This document shows, piece by piece, positions 1 through 10,457 of a stretch of 64,000 nt of DNA. The translations under genes and the position numbers were made by a program. Each line of letters starts with the position of its first letter. The stretch's first letter is position 1. The stretch lies in NCBI GenBank assembly GCA_006176705.1, contig QRFJ01005233.1:1-64000 (forward strand). The letters are read 5' to 3'. The stretch comes from Cocos nucifera (Eukaryota; Streptophyta; Magnoliopsida; Arecales; Arecaceae). A model generated the notes under the pieces. It saw only the letters and a list, made by a program, of their open reading frames with translations. It was not told the DNA's origin and searched no databases.

Positions 1-2329
1 TTTATTGTCCCGTTTTGCTTGACGATCTTCCCCACGCATTGGCCCAGCGGCATTTAGCATTGTTTTTTCCCTGCACATCGCCCCTCTTTCCTTGGGCTTG
101 CTCTTCGGGCTGCCCACCACTGCTCAGCACGTCCCTTTCCTGCACGGTTGTTCCTTTTTCTGTTCCTCCAATCGTTTACTCCTCGTGCTGCTCCCAGCCT
201 TTGGGTTCTCTCCCATGGCAACTCGGGTGCTCCTTTGTTTGCCTACCCCTTTTCCGTCAACTGCGCTTTTCTGGCCCTTTGTCGCCCCTTTTGATCCTAG
301 TCCTCCCGCCCCAGCTTCTCCGTGTCTTCCGCCCATGGCTTTCTGCCCTCGCGACTCCTGTTCCTGGTACGATTTTGCCGGTAGTGGTGGGCTGTCGTGT
401 CACTCCTGACCAGTCCTACCCCCTTTCACACCTTTTGGCCCCCAGGTCTAGTGCTTCACCCACTCACATCACGCTCTGCTTAGATCTTTACTTAGCTCCA
501 ATGGGTCTAATTAGCATACGCATTGTCTACCCTCTCTTTGTCCCTACCACATGCCCGTTCCGGTGGCTTCACACACTGCTCAGCCTGAACTATATAGTGT
601 TCTGTCGAGCCATCCCCATCTATACATGTCACTCTTTGCATGAACATCTCACATGTATATGGATATTGGCCATGTAAGCATGTTTCTTTTTTTATTGTTA
701 ATGCAGGATAAAATCTCTGGCAATGTTGTTGTATGATACACTGACAATTCGTTTGTACTGGTCCACTTTGTTTCCATTCATGTGAAGGATCATGAAATGA
801 ATGACAAACACTCCATAACTTGCAGATAGCTGAATGCTTGTAGCACATGCTTCGATTACCTTTGATTTTAAGGCTTTTTGAGGAAGCATGGCACCTATGG
901 AAACTCCTCACAGGAATCATCAAAAAGCTTGATTTTTCTTGCCTGTAGACCCAAGATCTCAATAAGGAGGGTGGGACAGGGAGGAGGATCTGATGGTTTT
1001 GCCTTAGTTAGATAGGATTGATTAAGAAACCTGTAATGATGGCTTTTCTAATCCATGACAACTACCTAGAAAATCAATCTATGACCAAAATGTTTCTGAC
1101 CCATGGCGCACCTGGAAAGGAAGGTGACATACCTTGAATAGGATGGAATGAATGTCATAGGTGGAGGAAAAGAAAATAGGATACATTAAATTGGATGAAT
1201 AGGAAGGTACTGCGAAGGGATCTTCAATATGGATCATATGTAAATATCTTGAAGAATATTTTCTAAAATGAATGGGCATAGTCTAAGAGTAAAACTATCA
1301 TTAAGGGCATAGTTTCTCAGAAGTTTGGTTTTCAAAGGCAAAAAATGACTAGCCATTAAAAATATGGGCTGACATGTTAAGTTTGAAGAGTGAGGTTTTT
1401 AAAACAATGCAAATTGGTTAGCTGGTTTATAAGTTTCTATATTTTTTAAGTTGAATGACATGTCTGTTGTTATAATAGCGGTAGCTAGTAATGGACAATA
1501 AAACAAAAGAAATGTCTTAGGAATTTTGGAATAGAGGTTAAATAGCCTTTTATCTGATTAGCAAATGAACTTGCATATTCTTTTTCAGATGTTGCGAAAA
1601 ATTGCATTCGGCATGAATCCCTGTTTTGTTGAACTCATTCTTTTACAGCTTTTATGGTCTGCCACCCTTAATTTTCTCCTTATAACATTGTTTTCTTTCC
1701 CTTTTTTCTTTTCACTTTTAGTATTTCAATTACAACACAGCTTTATTGGGAATTCGCCTGTTGTAGTTCAGCAAGTCCTTTTTTCTTTCATTCATATATA
1801 TAATTAATATATATAGATATATATATATATATAATATATTTGGTATTGTTTCTGCACAGTAATCACAATCATTTCGAATATGTTCAATGGTGTCTCAACA
1901 TGCCTTCTCTTTTGTTTGATTTTTTTTTTTTCAAGTACTTGCTTCAAGACAAAAAATGAATATAAACTATCGCCTATGTCATCATTAAAACCATACTCTT
2001 ATGACTAAAGTGCATGCTTTATGGATTCTGGGTAGCCTTTCATCATGCAGAATGTTAATGTAGCTTAATTTACTTTTGCAGGCTGATTCCTTTGATTAGG
2101 AAGAGATTGAATTTCTTCGTGTGGCAATGGGGCATGAAGAATGAGGCCTTTTGATGATTTGTCAAAGCACGTGAATGCATGCGCAGGAAGATCTGTACTT
2201 CCTTTCGTGATAGTATGGCCTTGCTAGCATTGCTGGCAACAAGTGAAAAGCATTTGCTGCTTTAACAAATAATTTGAGATCATGAAGAAGAGAATGGATG
2301 ATGAAGCAAAAAAAGGCAACACGAACTAA
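1..2329. other. Unassigned stretch, no gene or transposon recognised
   Basis: The first ~480 bases are C/T-rich and give a long open frame on the plus strand (15-677), but its translation is Leu/Pro/Ser/Cys-rich, matches no family I know, and looks like a composition artefact. From 660 on the DNA is AT-rich with T-runs followed by AG, such as the TTTTGCAG ending at 2080, which resembles splice acceptors. It could be intron or 3' sequence of a host gene whose body lies to the left, or an old unrecognised repeat. It ends where the B1 gag homology begins, near 2330. Confidence 0.4.
1794..1840. repeat. AT-dinucleotide microsatellite
   Basis: Imperfect (AT)n tract with short interruptions. It is simple sequence, self-complementary, and prone to length change. 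Confidence 0.85.
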
Positions 2330-3529
2330 CTTCTTGTGGCCTTTTCTATCGGAGCTTCTTTGATGATGGCTCGATGAGGAGTTTCGAGCTTGTTTGCACT
2401 CGGAGGAAATCCGTGAGCACGACCAAACTTCATTCGACCCTCCATTAGTGGCGGGTCTGTTGGACTCGCCCGCCTACCGCTCTCCTATGATTTTCTCATC
2501 CTCCAACCTGAAGGCTTCTTCTACTCGGACATATCCTTCAGCCCGAGCTAGCAGACTGGCAAAGTCCTTGGGATACTTTTTCTCTAGGGAGAGTAACAAA
2601 TTATTCTTCTAAAGACCGTCCTTGAATACAGCCATTGCAATAAACTGGTCCAAGTTCCGGACCTTCAATGCAGCAGTATTAAACAAGGTAACATAAGCTT
2701 GGATCGATTCCCCCTCCTTCTGCTTGATATTCATCAAAGAATCCAAACCTCGATAGGGGCACCAGTTGCTAACAAAATAAGCCACAAACTGATGGCTCAT
2801 CTGATCAAAGAAGAAGATCGTACCTGACTTTAATATCGAGTATTAGTTTCTTACTGCTCTTTTTAAGGTAGATGAAAATGCTCGACATAAGATGGTGTCT
2901 GGTGCACCATGGAGTAGCATCATGATTTAGAAGGCCTCCAGATGATCGACTGGTTTAGAGGTTCTATCATAGCTTTCAAATTGGGAGAGCTTGAAGTTCG
3001 GCGAAATGGGCTCTTGCATAATTCAGAGAAAGAAAGGGGGATCGGTGCAAACGTCATCATGGCAAGCCAGAGCAACATGATGGAGTTTCTCAATCCGTCG
3101 ATCCATCTTTCATAGTTTTTGATTGAGGATGTCATCTCGATCGCTTATCTTGGAAGGCTTTTGGCTATAGATGGAGAAGGTCTCTTTTGAAGAAGAATCA
3201 CGATCCGAATAAGGATCTTTTGCTCTCTGTTTTTTCTTCCCAGGGACGATGGGTATGCTAGCCCAAGTGCTCTTCCTTGGGATCGATTTTTGATATCCCG
3301 ATGGTGGATTTTCTAGCGGAATCACTGTCGGAGGCTGTCACATGGCCTACACCATCTCGGTGAGGCCCTGAATCCACTGCATCAGTAGGTTAAACTACTC
3401 CAGATCTACCATGGCCGTCGGTGAAGGAGGAGGTTAAAGCACCGACGCTGGAGCAGGAATGAATGGGTCTAGCTCGGATCTGATGGTAGAAGCAGTAGAT
3501 CTTTGGATAGTCATATTCTTTGAAGGCAT
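2330..3529 (-). pseudogene. gag: Ty3/gypsy Gag remnant (family B)
   Basis: Gag forms the virus-like particle that packages retrotransposon RNA. From a minus-strand ATG at 3529 the conceptual translation shows an early charged region, then the retrotransposon gag fold. That fold includes a stretch like PISPNFKLSQFESYDRTSKP near 3000 and the plant gypsy signature IKQKEGESIQAYVTLFN near 2700, followed by KYPKDFASLLARAEGY near 2560. About eight in-frame stops interrupt it, and no CCHC zinc knuckle is reached before homology ends near 2330. It lies 110 bases downstream of the LTR end, the normal place for gag. It is dead and truncated. Lineage: the LTR edge and the B2 relative suggest Tat, with moderate certainty. 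Confidence 0.8.
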
Positions 3530-3638
3530 TTCTTGGGATTGAGGGAGAGGATGGAGATGGACCTTGGAGAAGAAGATTCACAGGTCGGCTAAGCACTCCT
3601 TAAGAACAAGGATATCTCAGAAACAGAGAGCCCTTCCT

Positions 3639-3651
3639 CTAGTGCCAATCC
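3639..3651 (-). promoter_or_regulatory. Probable primer binding site of B1
   Basis: Immediately inside the LTR end the minus strand reads GATTGGCACTAGAGG. This has the position and form of the TTGGCGC-type primer sites seen in plant gypsy elements. The G-to-A change in GGCGC and the two-base spacer are consistent with decay. Confidence 0.5.
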
Positions 3652-3885
3652 TATTGGTGCAAAATCTGATCGACGCCAGATCGAGCTGGAGTTAAGAAAG
3701 AAGAGATCGCCGTCGGTGACCTACAAAATAAAGTTCTGCCCGGAGTCGATGGTGGTGAATCCGATAGGACCCTCTGATGATCAAGTCAGCTTTTCTGACC
3801 AACAGGAATGAAGTGCTCAAAAAAGAGTTCGACAAAATTTTAGGAAGGAGAAGAGAGCTTAGAGAAAATGTATCTAGAGGGTTTC

Positions 3886-3892
3886 TTTTATA
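3886..3892 (-). promoter_or_regulatory. TATA box of B1 LTR
   Basis: TATAAAA on the minus strand, in a context conserved with TATAAAA at 15574 and 36269 in the other B LTRs. Confidence 0.65.
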
Positions 3893-3904
3893 GATAGAGT
3901 CCAG

Positions 3905-4200
3905 AGCAGATTGATAGTAACAGTCGTAGCTGTCCGATAGCTGGCCGCTCGGGGCTGCATAAGATTTATTACGGAGAGGGGCACCACCTATAGCAAACTG
4001 ATAGTAACAGTCGTAGCCGTCCGATAGCTAGCCACTTAGGGCCGTGTAAGAGGGGCACTGTCTGTAGCAAACTGATAGTGACAGCCATAGCCATCCGGTA
4101 GCTAACTGCTTAGGGTTACATGAGTGGGGTGCCACTTGCAGCAGATTGATAGTGACAACCATAGCCGTCTAGTACTGAGCCACTCGGAGCCACATGGAGG
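3905..4200 (-). repeat. Promoter-proximal tandem repeat, four copies
   Basis: Starts of the conserved GATAGTAACAGTCGTAGC-like motif lie at 3913, 4000, 4074 and 4148, so the units are 87, 74 and 74 bases long. The same motif occurs once in each of the other two B LTRs, just upstream of their TATA boxes. Amplification therefore happened in the B1 lineage. Confidence 0.8.
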
Positions 4201-4299
4201 GGTGAAGAGCTTTGACATATGTAAATTTTAAAGAAGTTCGGACTTCTAAAGAGAATATGGCTAGAGGCAATCATCCTAGTGGAATGCTACTTGAAATAT

Positions 4300-4529
4300 G
4301 GAAGTAATCCACTGGAGAAAATCGGATGGAGTTCAATTGGTGGAGAAGTCCGAAAGGAGTTCGACTCCTAGAAGAAACTGACTGAAGGAGAAGTCCGAAG
4401 GGAGTGCAGCTCCTAGAGGAATTCGATTGAAGGAGAAGTCCGAAGAAAGTTTGGCTCCAGGAGGAATCCGATTGAAGGAAAAGTCTGGAAGAAGTTGGGC
4501 TTCTAGAGGAATCCAATTGAAGAAGAAGT
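4300..4529 (-). repeat. 45-bp minisatellite, left segment
   Basis: About five imperfect copies of a unit built around GAGGAATCCGATTGAAGGAG followed by AAGTCC and a GAGTTCGGCTCCT core. The solo A LTR separates it from the main array at 6794. Confidence 0.85.
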
Positions 4530-6793
4530 TGAAGGGAAAATCCTGATTTTCCATATCAAGTTCGTTCAGATTTGATCGGATCAAGAAAAATATTTCAAAA
4601 ATTTCTCTCATATATCTAGATCAGATCTAATTTTATAGATCTAATAAAATAAAATAAAAATAAATTAAATGTAATTTAATTTGTATCTTTTGTTGGGTAA
4701 TCAGATTATCCTATGATGATCCTACTGATTATCTGAGGTTCTGAATCTAGCCACGCAAGCACCTGACCTCTATCGATATCAACTTAGGCTAGATTTGGAG
4801 ATCTTTTTCTTCTTTTTGACTTCTCCAAATATAAGATCTGGATCTGATTTGGAGGATCTTCAAAACTTCTTCTGAAGATCAGCAGTCATCTCTGCAACAG
4901 TGCAGCTTTCTTCCTTTCTCGTCAGCTTTCTCTTGCTTGGATCGCACCAAACTGGAGCCCAACTTTCCTTGGGCGTGGAGAGGAGAGAGAGAACTAGAAG
5001 ATGGCATGGAGGAGGTAGAGGGGAAGCCTTGGGGCATGGGCTAAGAGAGAACTCTATAAAAGTTGGGCACATATAGGGTTTACATAGATCCTGCTGCGCC
5101 ATGCAGTGCCACATCATCCCGACCAATCACGTTGCTTCGTGTAATCAGATCTAAATCTAATTGATGAGATGACATCACCTGATCCAATCAGATGAGAGCC
5201 CCTTCAATTCATCCTTAGGTGGCACCAAGATTGGTCAAATCTGAGTCTTAGGCGCCTTCCTAAGTTGATTCAATGAAGCAACCTAGAGTCCCATCCATAT
5301 GGGACTCTAGTCATCCCATCCATAGGTGCATGCCTTCCTAAGCATCCAGCCCCTCCTTTCTAATTTCTAGCAAGGGGACAAGCCCTTATCTGCTCTCCTA
5401 TGGGTGCATGATACATGGACAGATGTCCAAGGATCAAAGGTCAATGTTTGACCAAAGTCAAAAGACAAGAACTAGCAGGTGATGAAAAATAGTAGGTATT
5501 ATCTCAAATTTATCTCATAAATTAAGACAATCCTTTTCTGATCTGAACAAGCCTCAGTCAGATCAAGTAAAGGTACCTGAGTGAGCACAAATATATTTGG
5601 CTCAATCGAGACAACTTTTAATGATAGTAGAAGGAGAACATTAGGCTCAATCGTGTGCTAGCATGATTTTCTTAAACCTAATTGAATCTAATTCAAATCA
5701 ATTGAACTGGATTAGTCCAATTAATGATATCCAGATCCAAACCCTTATTTGTAATCCAGCTAGGTTCAGTTCTGTATGGTAATGGGATATGTCGTGATCT
5801 CTATCATCGACATCATTGAAACTTCTTTTGATGGATCAGAACTCTTTTAATTCAGACAACTAGAATGATCGATCATCTAAATCATTCTAATTGCTCCCAA
5901 AATCCACTAGTGACACCTAGCAGTATATGGTGCCAACCCATTAAAATTAAAAATGAACCTCTTGGTGCAGCTACTTGTGTGATTAAGTTCTTCTATCTTG
6001 AGCCTCGATCATATTAGGGTTAAGGTGAACTTGTCAAACCCTAATTTCTATCATATGATTTAACCATTCGATTCAAGTCTGATGTGAAAATCTTAATAGA
6101 AACTCTTTCTATTATTTCACTCTGCCATAGCCATAGGCTTATGGACTTGATTCTCATGATTATCATAGGCTGCTTCTCATCTATTGAGGTAGATGATTCC
6201 TTCTTGGTGCAATCCAATTCCTACAATAAACATGCTATAGCCAACATACACCTCAGAATTTTGAATGGCTAGGAGATCGAGTCATGGTGTAGTCAAACTA
6301 TAACACCCTCAAGGTGAACTATCGATGCACCTTAGATCAAGGAACCAGACACACCACTGCAGCTTCGAGTCAGTCATCGACGAGAAGGTAGACTTCCTTG
6401 TGACTGCTCGAGGTGGTCATGCTCAGTGCCCTCGTTCTCTAACGAGTACCTATACTCTCGCTCCGATGTCTCTACACCATAGACTCAAGACTCATCTACT
6501 ATAAAGAAATGATTATACACCAACCTTTTGGATCAATCATCATCCTCATGATGATCCTACGGTCAGAAGCATTTTATGAATTAATAAATAAAAATTCATG
6601 TCTTAAATTTTCAACTCTTAAAAATATGAATTATCATTACCATTAACTCAAGGGATGTATCATAGACACTAAATACACATTTATGATAGAAAATAATCTA
6701 TTTTATTATTTATAGTTAAAATTATAATTTTGCCCCTAGAAGTGTATTACAAGTATCAGACAATTCTGGCTTCTAGGGCATACATATCTAACA
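4530..6793 (-). mobile_element. A1: solo LTR of copia family A
   Basis: On the minus strand this begins TGTTAGATATGTATGCCC at 6793 and ends in CCCTTCA at 4530, with TG...CA ends. It aligns over its whole length to the A3 LTRs (2287 and 2289 bp). There is no internal region, so the two LTRs of a former element recombined. It interrupts the 45-bp minisatellite; flanks AAGT (4526-4529) and AAAT (6794-6797) may be a decayed target duplication. It is more diverged than the A3 LTRs, so it is an older insertion. Confidence 0.85.
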
Positions 6794-8060
6794 AAATTCC
6801 TGAAAGAACTTCGGCTCCTGGAGGAATCCAATTGAAGGAGAAGTCCGAAAGAAGTTGGGCTTCTGGAGGAATCCGACTAAGAAAGAAGTTCGGAGAGAGT
6901 TGGGCTTTTGGAGGAATCCGACTAAAGGAGAAGTCTGAAGGAAGTTTAGCTCCTGGAGGAATCCATCTAAAGGAGAGTTCGGAAGGAGTTTGACTCCTGA
7001 AAAAATTTGATTAAAGGAGAAGTCCGAAAGGAGTTGGGCTCCTAAAGGAATCCGATTGAAGGAGAAGTCCTAGAAGGAGTTCGGCTCCTAGAGGAATCCG
7101 ATTGAAAGAGAACTCCTGAAAGGAGTTCAGCTCCTAGAGGAATCCGATTGAAGGAAAAATTTGGGAGGAGTTGGGCTCCTAGAGGAATCTGACTGAGGAA
7201 GAAATCTGAAGGGAGTTGGGCTCTTGGAGGAATCCAACTGAAGAAGAAGTACGGAGGGAGTTCGGCTCCTAGAGAAATCCATCTAAAGGGGAAGTTTGGA
7301 AGGATTTTGGCTCATGGAGAAATCCGATTGAAGGAGTTGGGCTCCTGGAGGAATCTGACTAAAGGAAAAGTCTTGAAAGGAGTTTGGCTCCTGAAGAAAT
7401 CTGATTGAAGGAGAAGTTCTGGAAGGAGTTTGGCTCCTAGAGGAATCTGATTGAAGGAGAAGTCCAAGAGGAGTTGGGCTCCTAGAGGAATCCGACTGAA
7501 GGAGAAGTTCGGAGGGAGTTGGGCTCTTGGAGGAATCCATCTAAAGGAGAAGTCTGGAAGGAGTTCGACTCTTAGAGGAATCCAATTGAAGGAGAAGTCT
7601 AGGAGGAGTTGGGCTCCTGGAGGAATCCAACTAAGGGAGAAGTTCGGAGGGAGTTGGACTTCTAGAGGAATCCGATCGAAAGAGAAGTCCGAAGGGAGTT
7701 CAGCTCCTAGAGGAATCCATCTAAAGGAGAAGTCCGAAAGAAGTTTAGCTCATGGAGGAATTCGATTGAAGGAGAAGTCCTGGAAGGAGTTCGGCTCCTA
7801 AAGGAATTCGATTGAAGGAGAAGTCCTAGAAGGAGTTCGGCTCCTGGAGGAATCCAATTGAAGGAGAAGTCTGGGAGGAGTTGGGCTCCTAGAGGAATCC
7901 AACTGAGGGAGAAGTCTGGAGGGAGTTGGGCTCCTGAAAAAATTCGACTAAGGAAAAAGTCTAGAGGAAGTTAGGCTCCTGGAGGAATCCGACTGAAGGA
8001 GAAGTTCGGAAGGAGTCTGACTGACGGAGAAGTCCGATCGAAAGAGAATTCTGGGAGGAG
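6794..8060 (-). repeat. 45-bp minisatellite, main array (about 28 copies)
   Basis: Degenerate tandem units of 43-46 bp with a shared GAGGAATCCGA...AAGGAGAAGT...GGAGTTGGGCTCCT layout. Because 45 is a multiple of three, several frames stay open and give false ORFs of 15-residue repeats (for example 7451-7801). It belongs to the B1 LTR; shorter units of ~30 bp with similar words occupy the same place in the solo LTR at 15000-15300. Confidence 0.9.
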
Positions 8061-8286
8061 TTCGACCGCTGGAGGAGTTCGACTACTTGAACGAGTTCGG
8101 TTGGGGTTTGACCGCTGGAGGAAGTTTAGGGGGTTCGGCCGTTGGTGGAGTTCGGCTGCTAAAGAAGTTCGACCGGGGTTCGACTGTTGGAGGAAGAATT
8201 CTCAATCGAAGCTCTTCCATGATTATCAGTCGCATTAGGCTAAGCATCAGTCTGGACTTCGATGGGAGCGGGGTTTATCCCCAACA

Positions 8287-9104
8287 TATATCATATTAAA
8301 TCAAATTAAGGGCAACACCCAATTAAACAAGATAAGATGAGAATTTGATCACCCTTTCTTGGCCCACAAACAACCAACCCTCATATTGCATCAACCCAAA
8401 TCTTAATTCTTAAAATCAATTAGATGTTGATCCTTAAGGATATTCAAGCCATTAGGACAAGAAATCCTAAGAGTTGAACCAGGATAGGGTTAATCAATTT
8501 AACTGGTGTCTAGGAAAGTGATTTAGGGATGACTAGGTCCGAAGGAAGGTGGTTACTTAATTGGTTCCGTTCACTTACCTGGCCAGCACAATTGGTGTCT
8601 AAGGCAAGCAACGAGGGGACTCCCACCAACCTTACACTTACCTGGCCAGTTAATTGGCTGATCTTATACTTAGAGGGCTTGAAGGTGATCTTGGCAGTTA
8701 GGAGCATCTAGATCTAGGATAACCCTTAGTCAAAATTGATTGACCAACTTGATTACTAACCAACATTATTACTAATTAAAACTGATTCTTCTCTCTCTTC
8801 TTAGCTTTAGGACTCCTTAGGATCTTTTCTTTAGAACTTTTATTTCTTTCTTCTTTTTTTCCTCTTCAAAAATAAAATAAAATAAAAATTAAATTAAATT
8901 AAGTTAAATTAAACTAACTAAAAAAATATTAAAAATAATAATTAAATTAAATTAAAAATAATAATTAAAATAATTAAAAATAATTATTTAAAAATAATAA
9001 TAATATAATAAAATGATATATATATATAAATTCTAAAAAATTTAAAAAATTTTGAACCATACATTAGGGTTACACTAATACATGCACGGTAGGAAATCAT
9101 TTTT
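8287..9104 (+). other. G1 leader, non-coding
   Basis: Contains two CACTTACCTGGCCAG boxes (8572 and 8637) with nearby GGTGTCTAAGGCAAG, words also found in the leader of family A (49683, 49787) and reversed in D (44290-44440). From 8870 to 9050 it is an A/T-only tract of AATAAAATTAAA-type repeats. No ORF is supported. Confidence 0.5.
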
Positions 9105-10457
9105 TTTGATTTAGTTGAACTTAATTGAATGGTTGATTCATATTAAACCTAATAATCAAATAGCTAATCTGATCCTAATAGTCCAAAAATTAGATAAAGT
9201 TGACCTTCTTGCTCAGAAATTAGATCAACTCCTAATCCTAGGTCAATAATCTCCTGTACAATTCACATCACCTTCTAATTATCAGGAGTTTTATTCTATT
9301 TATACTAGTCCAACCCATCATGTGAATGAATGTTTTGTTGCTGCACAGTTTCCACATTTTATCCAAGAATAAGTTCAAGCTGCTCAAGGTTACACCAAAT
9401 TGATTAATGATCCATTTTCAAATTCATATAATCCAGATTGGAGCAACCACCATAATTTTTCTTGGATATCCCAATAGACTTAGGCTCAGATCCAAATTTC
9501 ACCTATCCAAAACTATTAAAATAGGCCCCAATACCAAAACTATACCTATAATAATGGTCAGTCTAGTTAGTTTACCTAGCCATCATATAACAATCAGCTA
9601 TCATACCCACCTCCTCAACAGATCAATCTAGCTGATGATAGATTTAACCAACTTCAATAATTAATTCTAAATCAACAACAATCAATCTTGACTCAATAAG
9701 AATCTATCGCCAAGCTAGAAGCTCAAATAGGATAATTAGTTGAGTCTAACACGAGGAGAGAATTAGATCAACTACCGAGCCTATCAATTTCAAACAACCC
9801 ACCTAATGTCCACCAACCATCTGGACCAAGTTATCAATGTAATGTTCCACCTAAGAATCCTCAATTTGAGAATGCCAAAGTAATTTCTGAACTTAAAAGC
9901 TATAGGATTCTTATGGACCCATACAAAGATCGGGTGAGAGAGACTAGTACTAATGCTAGCCAAAATGAAAATTTAGAGGAACAGGTTAGTACTGAGACTA
10001 ACCATATAGAAAAATCGAAGCTCGAAACTAGTACTGATGCTGGTTCTAGTTTAACTAAGATAGACATAGAAAAAAGAATAGATGATTTATCCGAGACATA
10101 TAAATCAAATATCCTATTCCCTTCAATCCTAGAAGCCAGTTCGCATGTAATGAAGTATCAATAAAGTTGTTTAAGCAAGATCACATTAATTTACCTCCAG
10201 AATTAAATCCACCTTTAAACATCCTTCCAGTACCTAGTGCGTTAAACTTAACTCCTAATTCAAAAACTCAATTCATGAGCATTTTAGAAGAACAAATAGA
10301 AAAAATTCTTAATAAACATGGGTCTGAGAATGAGGTCATAAATTTTGTCCCTAAAATTAATAATAATTATATAAATAAAAGGATAAAAAATTATCTTTCT
10401 AAGATTGGCAATTCAAAATCATTAGAAATTATCAATCCAGTATTTGACATAGGATAG
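9105..10457 (+). pseudogene. gag: Athila-type Gag C-terminal remnant (G1)
   Basis: The translation shows the Athila gag signature around DPFSNSYNPDWSNHHNFSW (about 9412-9468), close to NNPYSNTYNQGWRQHPNFSW in F. Next come a Gln/Asn-rich stretch and SIAKLEAQIGQLVESNTRRE-like sequence (about 9705-9760), the coiled segment that precedes protease in Athila. The rest, open at 9913-10164 and 10167-10457, is Ser/Thr/Glu-rich and has no known domain; it is conserved in G2 (20737-21534), so it may once have been translated. About ten stops lie upstream of 9913. The N-terminal gag fold and the protease are missing. Confidence 0.65.

Larger units (their letters stand above)
2330..8286 (-). mobile_element. 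B1: truncated Tat-like Ty3/gypsy element (5' LTR plus gag)
   Basis: Read on the minus strand, the element starts at 8286 with a TGTTGGGG-type LTR end, runs through a minisatellite and a TATA box, ends its LTR at 3652, shows a primer-site-like GATTGGCACTAGAGG next to it, and continues into a gag remnant that stops abruptly near 2330. Protease, pol and the 3' LTR are missing, so this is a 5' fragment. Its LTR matches the B LTRs at 14880-15670 and 35486-36513 in the opposite orientation. A solo LTR of family A (4530-6793) was inserted later. The 2330 break is approximate, as are the outer LTR bases. Confidence 0.8.
3652..8286 (-). repeat. B1 5' LTR, expanded and interrupted
   Basis: This is an LTR of about 2.37 kb once the 2264-bp solo A LTR is removed, against 791 and 1028 bp for the other B LTRs. 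Most of the excess is a 45-bp minisatellite (4300-4529 and 6794-8060) plus a four-copy 74-87 bp repeat upstream of the TATA box (3905-4200). The outer end on the minus strand matches the start of the solo B LTR at 14880 base by base with moderate divergence. The R/U5 part (3652-3880) matches 36300-36513. Confidence 0.75.

Noticed and set aside
15..677. 220-codon open frame on the plus strand, with smaller overlapping frames at 92-409 and 124-336
   Set aside because: C/T-rich DNA with few stops; no start context, no domain, and equally open frames on both strands.
6730..7801. Open frames encoding 15-residue repeats (6730-6993, 7451-7801, and antisense 7283-7540)
   Set aside because: They follow from a 45-bp minisatellite, which keeps all three frames in phase; the first even starts inside the solo A LTR.
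6794..8060. CRISPR-like array
   Set aside because: Regular spacing but no unique spacers; units are degenerate over their full length, and the setting is a plant LTR.
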